Assembly (NCBI GenBank): GCA_944323445.1
Contig: CALUSM010000022.1
Span: forward strand, 1-44,451
Source: an uncultured Bacteroidales bacterium
Lineage (GTDB): Bacteria; Bacteroidota; Bacteroidia; Bacteroidales; UBA932
Reading direction: 5' to 3'
Length of the DNA stretch: 44,451 nucleotides
A program made the translations under genes and the position numbers. Below are positions 8,905 through 16,156 of this stretch, piece by piece. The first letter of the stretch is position 1; the number at the start of each line of letters is the position of its first letter. Under the pieces are notes generated by a model. The model worked only from the letters and a program-made list of their open reading frames with translations, was not told the DNA's origin and ran no database searches.

Positions 8905-9399
8905 ATGACAGTTATAGATATCATCATTCTCGTACTCCTGGCCCTTGCCGTTTTCAAGGGCATCAAGGACGGCCTGGTAAGACAGGTAGGCGGCATAGCC
9001 GGCCTCATTCTCGGTATTTTTCTCGCGGGCAGGTTCTCTGCCATGCTCGCAGAGTGGCTGCATCAGTGGCTGAACGCTTCAGAGAACGTGGTCAAGGCGG
9101 TCTCCTTCGCTGCCATCATCATCATTGTATGCCTCTGCATGTATCTCCTGGGCAGGCTCCTGGAAAAAATCATCAAAATAACGACCCTCGGCTGGATCAA
9201 CCGCCTGCTGGGCGTCCTCCTGTCGGTCTGCACCGTCGTCCTGTTAATCGGAGCCTTAATCTCGCTAATCGAGTATGTCAACACGACCTGGTTCGTCCTG
9301 ATTCCTCCTGAGCGGATGGCCGAAGCCAAAAGTGTACAAATCATCTCCTCGATAACGGACGCCGTATTTCCTTATTTAAAACAACTTTTCAATTCTTAA
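8905..9399 (+). CDS. CvpA-family membrane protein
   Basis: A 164-residue inner-membrane protein of the CvpA family. It opens with a hydrophobic segment at residues 1-18, then the family-typical FKGIKDGLVRQVGGIAG, and three more membrane segments (about 24-42, 62-82 and 103-123). CvpA was named for colicin V production in E. coli, but homologues are widespread and linked to envelope stress and bile tolerance. It is transcribed away from ileS and towards the peptide exporter, about 100 bp before that locus. The name may be coincidental, and nothing shows that it belongs to the export system. Confidence 0.85.
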   Translation: MTVIDIIILVLLALAVFKGIKDGLVRQVGGIAGLILGIFLAGRFSAMLAEWLHQWLNASENVVKAVSFAAIIIIVCLCMYLLGRLLEKIIKITTLGWINRLLGVLLSVCTVVLLIGALISLIEYVNTTWFVLIPPERMAEAKSVQIISSITDAVFPYLKQLFNS

Positions 9400-9407
9400 C
9401 AATTCCC

Positions 9408-9427
9408 GTACAACCACTTCTGTACAA
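9408..9427 (+). promoter_or_regulatory. Direct repeat upstream of peptide-export operon
   Basis: Two GTACAA hexamers start at 9408 and 9422, 14 bp apart. The similarity extends to TACAACCACTTC and TACAATTATTTC (9 of 12 identical). They lie 40-60 bp before the -7 box at 9467, a usual place for an activator site. No regulator gene is nearby, so the role is speculative. Confidence 0.3.
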
Positions 9428-9466
9428 TTATTTCAAGTATCGGTTGAAGTTATGGATTTTTTTACA

Positions 9467-9474
9467 TAGCTTTG
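9467..9474 (+). promoter_or_regulatory. Promoter of small-ORF/peptidase-ABC operon
   Basis: TAGCTTTG is an exact TAnnTTTG -7 box. A GTTG at 9443-9446 lies 20 bp upstream, a good position for the -33 element. Transcription would start near 9480, about 20 nt before the ATG at 9501. Confidence 0.65.
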
Positions 9475-9500
9475 CAACAGAAACCTGAAATAACACTGAT

Positions 9501-9647
9501 ATGGAAGAGATGAGTTTAAAGGAGAAGATCGGCCTCACAGCGGGCACCATGCTGCCGCCCATGGCCAAGGGAAGATTTCTGTGGTACATCGCAGCTGTCA
9601 CTGCCGCCATGCTGCTGTCGGCACTGCCCCTGCTTCCAGTTTTTTAA
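9501..9647 (+). CDS. Small one-TM protein before peptide exporter
   Basis: A 48-codon ORF starting MEEMSLKEKIG and ending in a strongly hydrophobic stretch (about residues 26-48, from FLWYIAAV to LLPVF). It lies between the promoter at 9467 and the exporter gene and ends 35 bp before that gene. It has no double-glycine site, so it does not look like an exported precursor. A short charged head plus one C-terminal membrane segment would suit an immunity or accessory protein of the adjacent peptide locus, but that is inference from position. No homologue was recognised. The good promoter spacing supports its being a real gene. Confidence 0.55.
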   Translation: MEEMSLKEKIGLTAGTMLPPMAKGRFLWYIAAVTAAMLLSALPLLPVF

Positions 9648-9682
9648 GTACCACCCAAGACAAAATTCTGGAGGGGAAGGCC

Positions 9683-11776
9683 ATGAAGAAGGAGATCAAA
9701 ATCAGACAACATGACAGAAGCGACTGCGCAGCCGCATGCGTAGCGTCCGTCTGCGCGCACTACGGGCTGCGGCTGCCGATGCTCAAAATAAGGGAGGCCT
9801 GCGGGACAGGACCTGACGGCACCACACTGCAGGGCATAATAGACGGCTGCGGCAGACTGGGGCTTGACGCCGCCGGTCTGAGAGCCAGGGAGAAGCACAT
9901 CCTAGACCTTAAGGACGCTGCGAAGCCGGTCATACTGCACCTGCAGAAAAAGAACGGATGGCTCCACTTCGTAGTCCTGTACGGGATGGACACCACCAGG
10001 GCCACCATAATGGACCCGGAGGACGGACGTCTCCACAAGACAGGACTGGATGAGTTGGAAGAGGAATGGAGCGGTTTCATAGTGGCCGTCACACCGTCTC
10101 CTCAGTTCCACAAGGGAGACTACAGGACCCCGGTCATGGCCCGGTTCAAGGAACTGTTCCTATACTACAGAAAAGAGCTGGGACTGGTCCTGGCCGGCTC
10201 AGCGGCATTCATCGCCGCCACTCTCAGCACATCTGTTTTCCTGCAGAGAATCATAGACGACGTGCTTCCATCCGGAGACCGCGGCACGCTTACAGCCATC
10301 TGCACAGTGATGCTGTGCCTCACCATACTGACATGGTTCATATCATACACGCGCTCCGTCCTGCTGGTAAGAGCCAGCCTACAGATAGACTGCCGACTGA
10401 TTATGAGCTATTTCCGGAAGATATTCTCCCTGCCGGTATCATTCTTCGACTCCATGAGCAGCGGAGAGCTCAACTCCAGGGTATCGGACGCCTACCGCAT
10501 ACGCTCGTTCATCACCGGCAGGCTGCTGCTGATAGCCGTCAGCATCATCACCCTCATCACGGCCACCGGCATACTGCTGACCTTCCACTGGAGACTCACC
10601 CTCATAACTCTGAGCCTGACACCGCTGTTCATACTGCTGTACCGCCTGTCGGACAGGATCAACCGGAGGCTCAACCGGCGCATCATCGAAAGCAGCGCAC
10701 GATTTGAGCAGACCAGCATCGAATGGCTGTCCTCGGCCAGGGCCGTCAAGTACTTCAACTCCGGACAGGAAGCGGCCGGCCGCATCGGACAGCAGTATTT
10801 CCGGACAGCCTCAGCACTGTACAGAGGCGGCATATTCACCTCCGCCGTCAACTCCACCTCCGACTCCATCGGCCGCATCATCAGCATAGTCACCCTGACA
10901 GCCGGAGCCTTCTTCGTACTGGGCTCGCATCTTTCCGTCGGAGAGCTGGTATCGTTCTACACCTTCACATCGGTGTTCACGGCCCCGATAGTCATGCTCA
11001 TAGAGAGCAACAAGGAGATTACCGAAGCCCGTATCTCGGCCGAAAGGATATTCGACATCCTGGACATGGAACAGGAGGACAGTGGAGAATACCTGGACTT
11101 CACTCCGTCCGCTGCAGACAAGATAGAAGTCAGGGGGCTGGGATTCTCCTTCCCGGGACGCGCCAGGCTTCTGGAAGACATGTCGTTCGACATCCTCCCC
11201 GGCAGGATCAACCTCATAAGAGGCTCCAACGGAAGCGGAAAGAGCACCATCGCCGCGCTTCTGATGAAGGGATACACTCCTCAGGAAGGGAAAATCACAG
11301 CCGGAGGCGTGGACATCCGGTCCATCCGTCCCGACATCTGGAGGAAATACATATCAATAGTTCCTCAGAAACCGGACATCTTCGACGGCACCATACTGGA
11401 CAACATCATCATGGGAGACAACACCTATGATTACCGCGAAGTAGCGGCAGCCTGCTCCATCGCAGGACTGACGTCCACAATCGAGTCCCTTCCAGGAGGC
11501 ATCCTGGCCCATACCGGCGAGCATGCCTGCCGTCTCTCCGGCGGTGAGAGACAGAAAGTGGCCCTGGCCAGGGCACTGTACCGCAGGCCGAAAGTAATCA
11601 TCCTGGACGAAGCGGCCGCACATCTGGACACCGGAAGCCGGAAAAGGTTTGGAGAGACAATACTCACCCTGCGCGACAAGGGCATCACAATCATTCTGAT
11701 ATCCCACGAGCAGGGCGCGGAGACACTTGCCGACAACATCATCGATATCAATACGAATGCGCATTCACAGGCGTAA
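9683..11776 (+). CDS. Peptidase-containing ABC transporter (PCAT), C39 type
   Basis: A 697-residue exporter that cleaves double-glycine leaders and pumps the mature peptide across the inner membrane. From the ATG at 9683 the C39 peptidase has the oxyanion Gln9, catalytic Cys15 (SDCAAAC), His95 (LHFVV) and Asp111 (MDPEDG). The membrane domain spans about residues 165-440. The ATPase has Walker A GSNGSGKST (514-522), Q-loop PQKPDIFDG, signature LSGGERQ (618-624), Walker B VIILDE ending in Glu643, and His675. The frame is open upstream, but GGAGGGGAAGG at 9670-9680 and the start of the peptidase domain favour 9683. All active residues are present. It lies just before two double-glycine peptide genes, its probable substrates. 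Confidence 0.93.
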   Translation: MKKEIKIRQHDRSDCAAACVASVCAHYGLRLPMLKIREACGTGPDGTTLQGIIDGCGRLGLDAAGLRAREKHILDLKDAAKPVILHLQKKNGWLHFVVLYGMDTTRATIMDPEDGRLHKTGLDELEEEWSGFIVAVTPSPQFHKGDYRTPVMARFKELFLYYRKELGLVLAGSAAFIAATLSTSVFLQRIIDDVLPSGDRGTLTAICTVMLCLTILTWFISYTRSVLLVRASLQIDCRLIMSYFRKIFSLPVSFFDSMSSGELNSRVSDAYRIRSFITGRLLLIAVSIITLITATGILLTFHWRLTLITLSLTPLFILLYRLSDRINRRLNRRIIESSARFEQTSIEWLSSARAVKYFNSGQEAAGRIGQQYFRTASALYRGGIFTSAVNSTSDSIGRIISIVTLTAGAFFVLGSHLSVGELVSFYTFTSVFTAPIVMLIESNKEITEARISAERIFDILDMEQEDSGEYLDFTPSAADKIEVRGLGFSFPGRARLLEDMSFDILPGRINLIRGSNGSGKSTIAALLMKGYTPQEGKITAGGVDIRSIRPDIWRKYISIVPQKPDIFDGTILDNIIMGDNTYDYREVAAACSIAGLTSTIESLPGGILAHTGEHACRLSGGERQKVALARALYRRPKVIILDEAAAHLDTGSRKRFGETILTLRDKGITIILISHEQGAETLADNIIDINTNAHSQA

Positions 11777-11800
11777 GCTGCGGCGCCTTTTATCCGCGGC
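11777..11800 (+). other. Hairpin between exporter and peptide genes
   Basis: GCTGCGG (11777-11783) can pair with CCGCGGC (11794-11800) through seven pairs, one of them G-U. It starts right after the exporter stop codon. There is no T-run behind it, so it is not a terminator. It could stabilise or separate the peptide mRNA from the exporter mRNA, which would allow the peptides to be made in excess. Confidence 0.35.
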
Positions 11801-11821
11801 ACCACTTTAAACTCTACAATC

Positions 11822-12007
11822 ATGGAAAGAATTATTAATGGGTATGCAGGGTTTGAATGCATTAATTCCGACCTGAGCACGACAGTCTACGGCGGCGGCC
11901 TTTGGGGCCAGATCGTAAAGTTTTTCAAGGATCACCTGGACCAGTTCCTACTGGGATTCCTCGAAGGATGGACCGGACAGGAAATTCTGGACTCTATTGT
12001 CAACTAA
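11822..12007 (+). CDS. Double-glycine leader peptide 1 (anionic bacteriocin-like)
   Basis: A 61-residue precursor. The leader of 25 residues ends STTVYGG, with Phe -15, Ile -12 and Val -4 relative to the cut, the hydrophobic spacing expected for C39 peptidase recognition. The predicted mature part (26-61) starts GLWGQIVKFF, has no cysteine, looks like an amphipathic helix and contains GFLEG (45-49), a GxxxG motif. Its charge is about -3. A third Gly at 26 leaves the cut one residue uncertain. It lies 45 bp after the exporter gene and 18 bp before a second such gene. Together they look like the two halves of a two-peptide bacteriocin. A signalling peptide is the main alternative. Confidence 0.75.
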   Translation: MERIINGYAGFECINSDLSTTVYGGGLWGQIVKFFKDHLDQFLLGFLEGWTGQEILDSIVN

Positions 12008-12025
12008 ATCTAAAAACATCTCACA

Positions 12026-12202
12026 ATGAACAATTTTATCACCATCGACCGATATCAGGCATGCGGCGTCATAGGCGGCGCGAAGTCTCCTGGAGACAGG
12101 CTGGCCAGAATGCTGGGCCGTCTGCTCGGAGCAGCCCTCAGAGCTCTCTACGACCTGCTCACCGGCAACAACGGGGATCCTCAGGCATCCGGCAGCTGGT
12201 AA
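12026..12202 (+). CDS. Double-glycine leader peptide 2 (cationic bacteriocin-like)
   Basis: A 58-residue precursor. The 18-residue leader MNNFITIDRYQACGVIGG has Phe -15, Ile -12, Ala -7 and Val -4 before Gly-Gly, the same register as the neighbouring peptide. The predicted mature part of 40 residues starts AKSPGDRLARML, has no cysteine, carries five basic against three acidic residues and places Arg on a 3-7 residue spacing, as in an amphipathic helix. It contains GRLLG (31-35), a GxxxG motif. The C terminus is polar and ends in Trp. It is followed by a strong hairpin at 12224. The opposite charge of the two peptides and the shared motif suggest that they act as a pair. Confidence 0.75.
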   Translation: MNNFITIDRYQACGVIGGAKSPGDRLARMLGRLLGAALRALYDLLTGNNGDPQASGSW

Positions 12203-12223
12203 TCCTTCCCTTTATCTGAGTCA

Positions 12224-12252
12224 GGTCCGCCGGGATTACTGTCCGGCGGACC
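12224..12252 (+). terminator. Terminator-like hairpin after peptide genes
   Basis: GGTCCGCCGG (12224-12233) and CCGGCGGACC (12243-12252) form a perfect 10-bp stem with a 9-nt loop. A weak second hairpin, CTTT/AAAG, follows, then TATTTTTTTT from about 12263. The T-run starts about 11 nt after the main stem, so termination may be partial. It separates the peptide genes from tolC. Confidence 0.65.
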
Positions 12253-12271
12253 TTTCGGAAAGTATTTTTTT

Positions 12272-12279
12272 TATTTTTG
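12272..12279 (+). promoter_or_regulatory. Possible -7 box for TolC/adaptor genes
   Basis: TATTTTTG fits TAnnTTTG and lies 20 bp before the tolC-like ATG. It sits in a T-rich stretch, so a chance match is possible. No good -33 element was seen. Confidence 0.4.
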
Positions 12280-12299
12280 TAATTTGTTAATCAGAAATC

Positions 12300-13649
12300 A
12301 TGCAGGTCCATGTAATAAAACATACCGCAGCGGCACTGGTGCTGACCCTACTGCTTTCCCTTCCTGTAAGAGCCCAGGACATCTGGACCCTGGACAGATG
12401 CATAGAGTATGCCTGGGCCAACAACCTGAACATCCGGCAGCAGAGCATAGAAGTGTCACGCAGCGAGAATCAGCTGCTGCAGGACAAGCTGGACTTTGTC
12501 CCCGGCCTGAACGCCTCCATCGGACACAACCTCAACTGGGGCCGCTCCGTCGACCTGCAGAACCTCGAGATTATTCACAACAAACTGTCCCAGAGCACCA
12601 GCGCATCAGTCAACACCTCCATCTACCTGCTTGACGGACTTTCCAAGCTCTACAGCCTGCGCAGCTCCCGCAAGAGCCTCGAGATATCGATCCAGGAGGT
12701 CGAGAGACTGAAGGACGAGATCTCCGTATCCATAGCCCGCAGCTACCTCCAGATACTGCTGTCAACAGAGATTCTCTCCGCCGCACAGGAGAGCCTGCGG
12801 TCCGTAACAGAACAGAGGGACCGTACCCGCGTGCTGGTAGAGGCTGGTAGTCAGCCCTACACATCCCTCCTGGAACTGGAATCCCAGCTGGCATCGGAGC
12901 GCGTTCAGGTCGTAACGGCCCAGAACCAGCTCACTGCCAACTCTCTCGCTCTGCAGCAGCTCCTGGACCTGCCCTACAGCGAGGATTTTCAGATAGCCGT
13001 TCCGGATATAAGCGCCGTCATGGCGGCCTACACGGAAGACAGCACAGACAACATCTACGCATCGGCCCAGTCCATGCCCGTGATAAAGAGCGCACGGCTG
13101 GCTCTGGAAAAAGGAGAACTTGACCTCAGGAGCGCTCAGGGACAGTATTATCCGAAGATAACCCTGTCAGCGGGCTACGGCACATTCTTCAGCTCCTCGT
13201 CCCTGGCTCCGGACGGAAGCGTGTACCCGTTCTTCGAGCAGTTCAGGGACAACATAAACCCTTCCGTGAGCATCGGCCTGAGCATCCCGATATTCAACAA
13301 CTGGACAGTCAGGACCAATGTCAGGAACGCAAGACTCTCACGCGAAAGCCTGGAGATAGACCTGCGCATGAAGCAGCAGACTCTCTACAAGGACATTCAG
13401 ACGGCCGTCACGGAAGCGGGCACCTGTTTCCGGCAGCTGGAGGCCGCAAAAGCCAATGTAGAGTCGATGGAAGAGTCATTCCGCTATGTCCAGGAGAAAT
13501 TCGATGCCGGGACACTCAACGGGACTGACTACACTGTCGCCAAGACCAATCTGTTCAAGGCCTGGTCGGAATACATACAGGCCAAGTACCAATTCGTTTT
13601 CCAACTCAAGATCATAGACTACTACAAGGGCATACCTCTCACACTATAA
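12300..13649 (+). CDS. TolC-family outer membrane efflux protein
   Basis: A 449-residue outer-membrane channel of the TolC/OEP family. A signal peptide covers about residues 1-25 (hydrophobic ALVLTLLLSLPVRAQ). The mature part has the two repeated helical modules of the family, with DRCIEYAWANNLNIRQ near the start and GLSIPIFNNWTVRTNVR in the second half. It forms the tunnel through periplasm and outer membrane for tripartite exporters. The adaptor gene follows after 11 bp, and no MacB-type permease is present. The nearest ABC partner is the peptidase-ABC exporter upstream, so it probably serves peptide export. General efflux remains possible. Confidence 0.9.
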   Translation: MQVHVIKHTAAALVLTLLLSLPVRAQDIWTLDRCIEYAWANNLNIRQQSIEVSRSENQLLQDKLDFVPGLNASIGHNLNWGRSVDLQNLEIIHNKLSQSTSASVNTSIYLLDGLSKLYSLRSSRKSLEISIQEVERLKDEISVSIARSYLQILLSTEILSAAQESLRSVTEQRDRTRVLVEAGSQPYTSLLELESQLASERVQVVTAQNQLTANSLALQQLLDLPYSEDFQIAVPDISAVMAAYTEDSTDNIYASAQSMPVIKSARLALEKGELDLRSAQGQYYPKITLSAGYGTFFSSSSLAPDGSVYPFFEQFRDNINPSVSIGLSIPIFNNWTVRTNVRNARLSRESLEIDLRMKQQTLYKDIQTAVTEAGTCFRQLEAAKANVESMEESFRYVQEKFDAGTLNGTDYTVAKTNLFKAWSEYIQAKYQFVFQLKIIDYYKGIPLTL

Positions 13650-13660
13650 CAGCAGAAAAG

Positions 13661-14890
13661 ATGAAAAGGAAAAAGAACAAAGGTTTGAAAAGACTGCTCG
13701 CAGCCGTGGCCGTAATTCTGGTCGCAGCCGTTGTATATGCGGTCCTCCGTCAGGACAAGGGCGAGACGGTCACAGTCGCCAGGCCGTCATTGGGCACCAT
13801 CGTGGAGAGGATTCCCGCCAACGGCAAGATACACCCCGTAACCGAGGTGAAAATCTCTCCTGACGTCTCGGGCGAGATCATCGAGCTCAATGTGGAGGAA
13901 GGCGACCGCGTCAGCCGCGGAGACCTGGTCATAAAAATCAGACAGGACGTGTACATCTCTCTGCGGGACAGGGCTGCCGCCACGCTGAACGCCACAAAGG
14001 CCCAGTATGAGCAGCAGAAAGCATCTTTCACAAGAGCCGAGCAGAACTATCTGCGCGACAAGCAGCTGTACGGCCGGAAAGCCATCTCCCTCCAGGAATT
14101 CCAGGCCTCCACAGCAGAGTATGAGATGGCCCGTGGTCAGCTCGATGCCGCCGAATACAATATCGAGAGCGCGGCTGCTTCCCTCGATGAGGCAGAGGAG
14201 AACCTGATCAAGACCGTCATCTACTCCCCTATCGACGGCATCGTATCCAGCCTCAGCGTAGAAAAGGGAGAAAGGGTAGTCGGCACCTCCCAGATGGCCG
14301 GTACTGAGATGCTGCGCATAGCCGACTTCGACATGATGGAAGTACTGGTGGACGTCAACGAGAACGACATCATCCGCATATCCAAGGGAGACACCGCCGA
14401 CATCGAGGTCGACGCCTATCCCGGCAGGAAGTTCAAGGGCGTGGTGACCCAGATAGCCAACTCGGCCAAGAATCTGGGCAACACCACCTCCCTGACCGAC
14501 GTAACCAACTTCGAGGTAAAGGTGCGCATTCTGCCCGGCTCCTACTCGGACCTGCTGGCATCCGACCCCATACCCTTCCGTCCGGGCATGTCGGCATCGG
14601 TGGAGATAGAGACAGAGCGCAGGAACGGAGTAATGACCGTGCCTCTGCAAGCCGTAACACCCGACGGCTGCGTCTACGTCCTGGACCGAACCTCCTCTAC
14701 AGTCCGTAAAGTAGCTGTCACCACCGGCATACAGGACATCGGCAACATCGAGGTAATATCGGGTCTGGGCTCAGCCGACACGGTGGAGATAGTCACAGGC
14801 CCCTACAGCACCGTCAGCAGGATACTCGAAGACGGCATGCTGGTCCATCCACAGACAGAAATTGACAATACCAAAAACCATGAACGATAG
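13661..14890 (+). CDS. Periplasmic adaptor protein, MacA/HlyD type
   Basis: A 409-residue membrane-fusion protein that links an inner-membrane transporter to TolC. It has an N-terminal membrane anchor (about residues 10-28) after a lysine-rich start. A split lipoyl domain follows (VKISPDVSGEI... and VIYSPIDGIVSSL), with a long helical hairpin between the halves (about 100-185). Beta-barrel and membrane-proximal domains complete it, with IPFRPGMSASVEI near the C-terminal third. The layout is closer to MacA/RND adaptors than to the LcnD type that usually accompanies peptidase-ABC exporters. The 3' end overlaps tsaB by 11 bp. Confidence 0.9.
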   Translation: MKRKKNKGLKRLLAAVAVILVAAVVYAVLRQDKGETVTVARPSLGTIVERIPANGKIHPVTEVKISPDVSGEIIELNVEEGDRVSRGDLVIKIRQDVYISLRDRAAATLNATKAQYEQQKASFTRAEQNYLRDKQLYGRKAISLQEFQASTAEYEMARGQLDAAEYNIESAAASLDEAEENLIKTVIYSPIDGIVSSLSVEKGERVVGTSQMAGTEMLRIADFDMMEVLVDVNENDIIRISKGDTADIEVDAYPGRKFKGVVTQIANSAKNLGNTTSLTDVTNFEVKVRILPGSYSDLLASDPIPFRPGMSASVEIETERRNGVMTVPLQAVTPDGCVYVLDRTSSTVRKVAVTTGIQDIGNIEVISGLGSADTVEIVTGPYSTVSRILEDGMLVHPQTEIDNTKNHER

Positions 14891-15611
14891 AATACTGCTT
14901 ATAGAAACAGCCACGGACGTATGCTCCGTCGCAGTTTCGGAAGGAAATGAGATCCTGGCCTCCGGACAGATAGCGGAGGCCAGAAGCCAGGCCTCACAGC
15001 TGGCTCCTCTGATACAGGACATAGTACAACGTGCTGGGATGCGGATAGGAGACCTCGCCGCCGTAGCCGTCAGCTCAGGCCCCGGCTCCTACACCGGCCT
15101 GCGCGTGGGAGTCTCCACGGCCAAGGGTATCTGCTTCGGGGCCGGGATACCGCTGATAGGCATCGGGACCCTGGCCGTCATAGCCCGTGGAGCCGTCAGG
15201 GCAGGTGCCGTCGGGGAGGACCCGGAAGGCACCATCATCATCCCCATGATCGATGCCCGCCGCATGGAAGTCTACACGGCCCTCTACAGCCCGAACGGGG
15301 ACATCATGTCCGAAACTACAGCCACAGTGCTGACTCCGGAGACATTCGCCAGGGAGATGAACAGCTACCGCCGCCTCGTCTTCACCGGCAACGGAGCCGC
15401 CAAATATGAGAGCATGATACCGGAGCAATACCGGGACAGATGCATTTTCCATCCCTCCCAACCCGAGGCCCGGGACATGGCCCCGGCAGCCTTCGCGGCA
15501 CTGCAAGAAAAAAGATTCGAAGACACAGCGTACTTCAACCCCTTCTATCTTAAGGAATTCATCGCAGCCGACCCATCCAGGAAGATCGAGGCCGTACTGC
15601 ACGGACACTAG
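14880..15611 (+). CDS. tsaB: tRNA threonylcarbamoyladenosine biosynthesis protein TsaB
   Basis: TsaB is the partner of TsaD in adding the threonylcarbamoyl group to A37 of ANN-decoding tRNAs. From the ATG at 14880 it has 243 residues. The ASKHA-fold signatures are clear: LLIETATDVCSVAVS at the N terminus and VSSGPGSYTGLRVGVSTAKG near residues 65-85. The frame is open from 14862, but 14880 gives the normal N terminus (MNDRILLIET). It overlaps the adaptor gene by 11 bp, so this essential gene is probably co-transcribed with toxin-export genes. Its stop shares a CTAG with the stop of the convergent gene. Confidence 0.93.
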   Translation: MNDRILLIETATDVCSVAVSEGNEILASGQIAEARSQASQLAPLIQDIVQRAGMRIGDLAAVAVSSGPGSYTGLRVGVSTAKGICFGAGIPLIGIGTLAVIARGAVRAGAVGEDPEGTIIIPMIDARRMEVYTALYSPNGDIMSETTATVLTPETFAREMNSYRRLVFTGNGAAKYESMIPEQYRDRCIFHPSQPEARDMAPAAFAALQEKRFEDTAYFNPFYLKEFIAADPSRKIEAVLHGH

Positions 15612-16150
15612 AAACGGTACCCCACTGCCAGATGCGGATACGCCACTACAAGACGATCAGCAGAAACGTAATCTCCGATAACGGTCCGCACGTCCAAAGA
15701 CAAGTCTATCCGCTGATTCCGCTTCAATTTAAAACCGACTCCGATGCCCGGCATGACATATCCTGCATCAGAGCCGTATCCGTCAATAATATAACCGCCC
15801 TCAACGAGTACAAAAAATTCAGTTTTTGAACGGTCCACAAAATAGTACTTCGGCTGTATTCCCGCAACCAGTGCCGGTACAGGGAACCACGGTATCTGAA
15901 GATCAACTCCGACAGATGCGCCCAAAAAGAAATCAATCTTATTGAAACGTACTCCGTGAGTAGTCATAAATCCGCATCCCGGATTCATCCACTCACCATA
16001 ACCGGGAGAGGGATATGAAACATACACAGAAACCGCCCCCTCATACCTGACAGCTTTTTCCTCCACAAAGTCCACACCCACATATTCTTCCGCTGTCATC
16101 TCTACACATATAAACGCAAAAAATAGCGGTAAATACAAAAAAAATTTCAT
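15608..16150 (-). CDS. Secreted beta-strand-rich protein, probable outer-membrane protein
   Basis: A 180-residue protein with a signal peptide (residues 1-19, MKFFLYLPLFFAFICVE). The rest alternates hydrophobic and polar residues with many Gly and aromatic residues (GIQPKYYFV, VMPGIGVGFKL) and ends in YPHLAVGYRF. A terminal Phe after alternating strands is typical of outer-membrane beta-barrels, though this would be a small one. No family was recognised. The DNA is AT-richer than the neighbouring housekeeping genes. It follows the C10 peptidase remnant by 6 bp on the same strand, so it may once have been its partner. Confidence 0.7.
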   Translation of the reverse strand: MKFFLYLPLFFAFICVEMTAEEYVGVDFVEEKAVRYEGAVSVYVSYPSPGYGEWMNPGCGFMTTHGVRFNKIDFFLGASVGVDLQIPWFPVPALVAGIQPKYYFVDRSKTEFFVLVEGGYIIDGYGSDAGYVMPGIGVGFKLKRNQRIDLSLDVRTVIGDYVSADRLVVAYPHLAVGYRF

Positions 16151-16156
16151 AAGTTT

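Noticed and set aside
8905-9399. cvpA as part of the bacteriocin locus because of its name
   Set aside because: CvpA proteins are widespread and unrelated to peptide export in most genomes. It has its own promoter region, and a separate promoter precedes the peptide locus.
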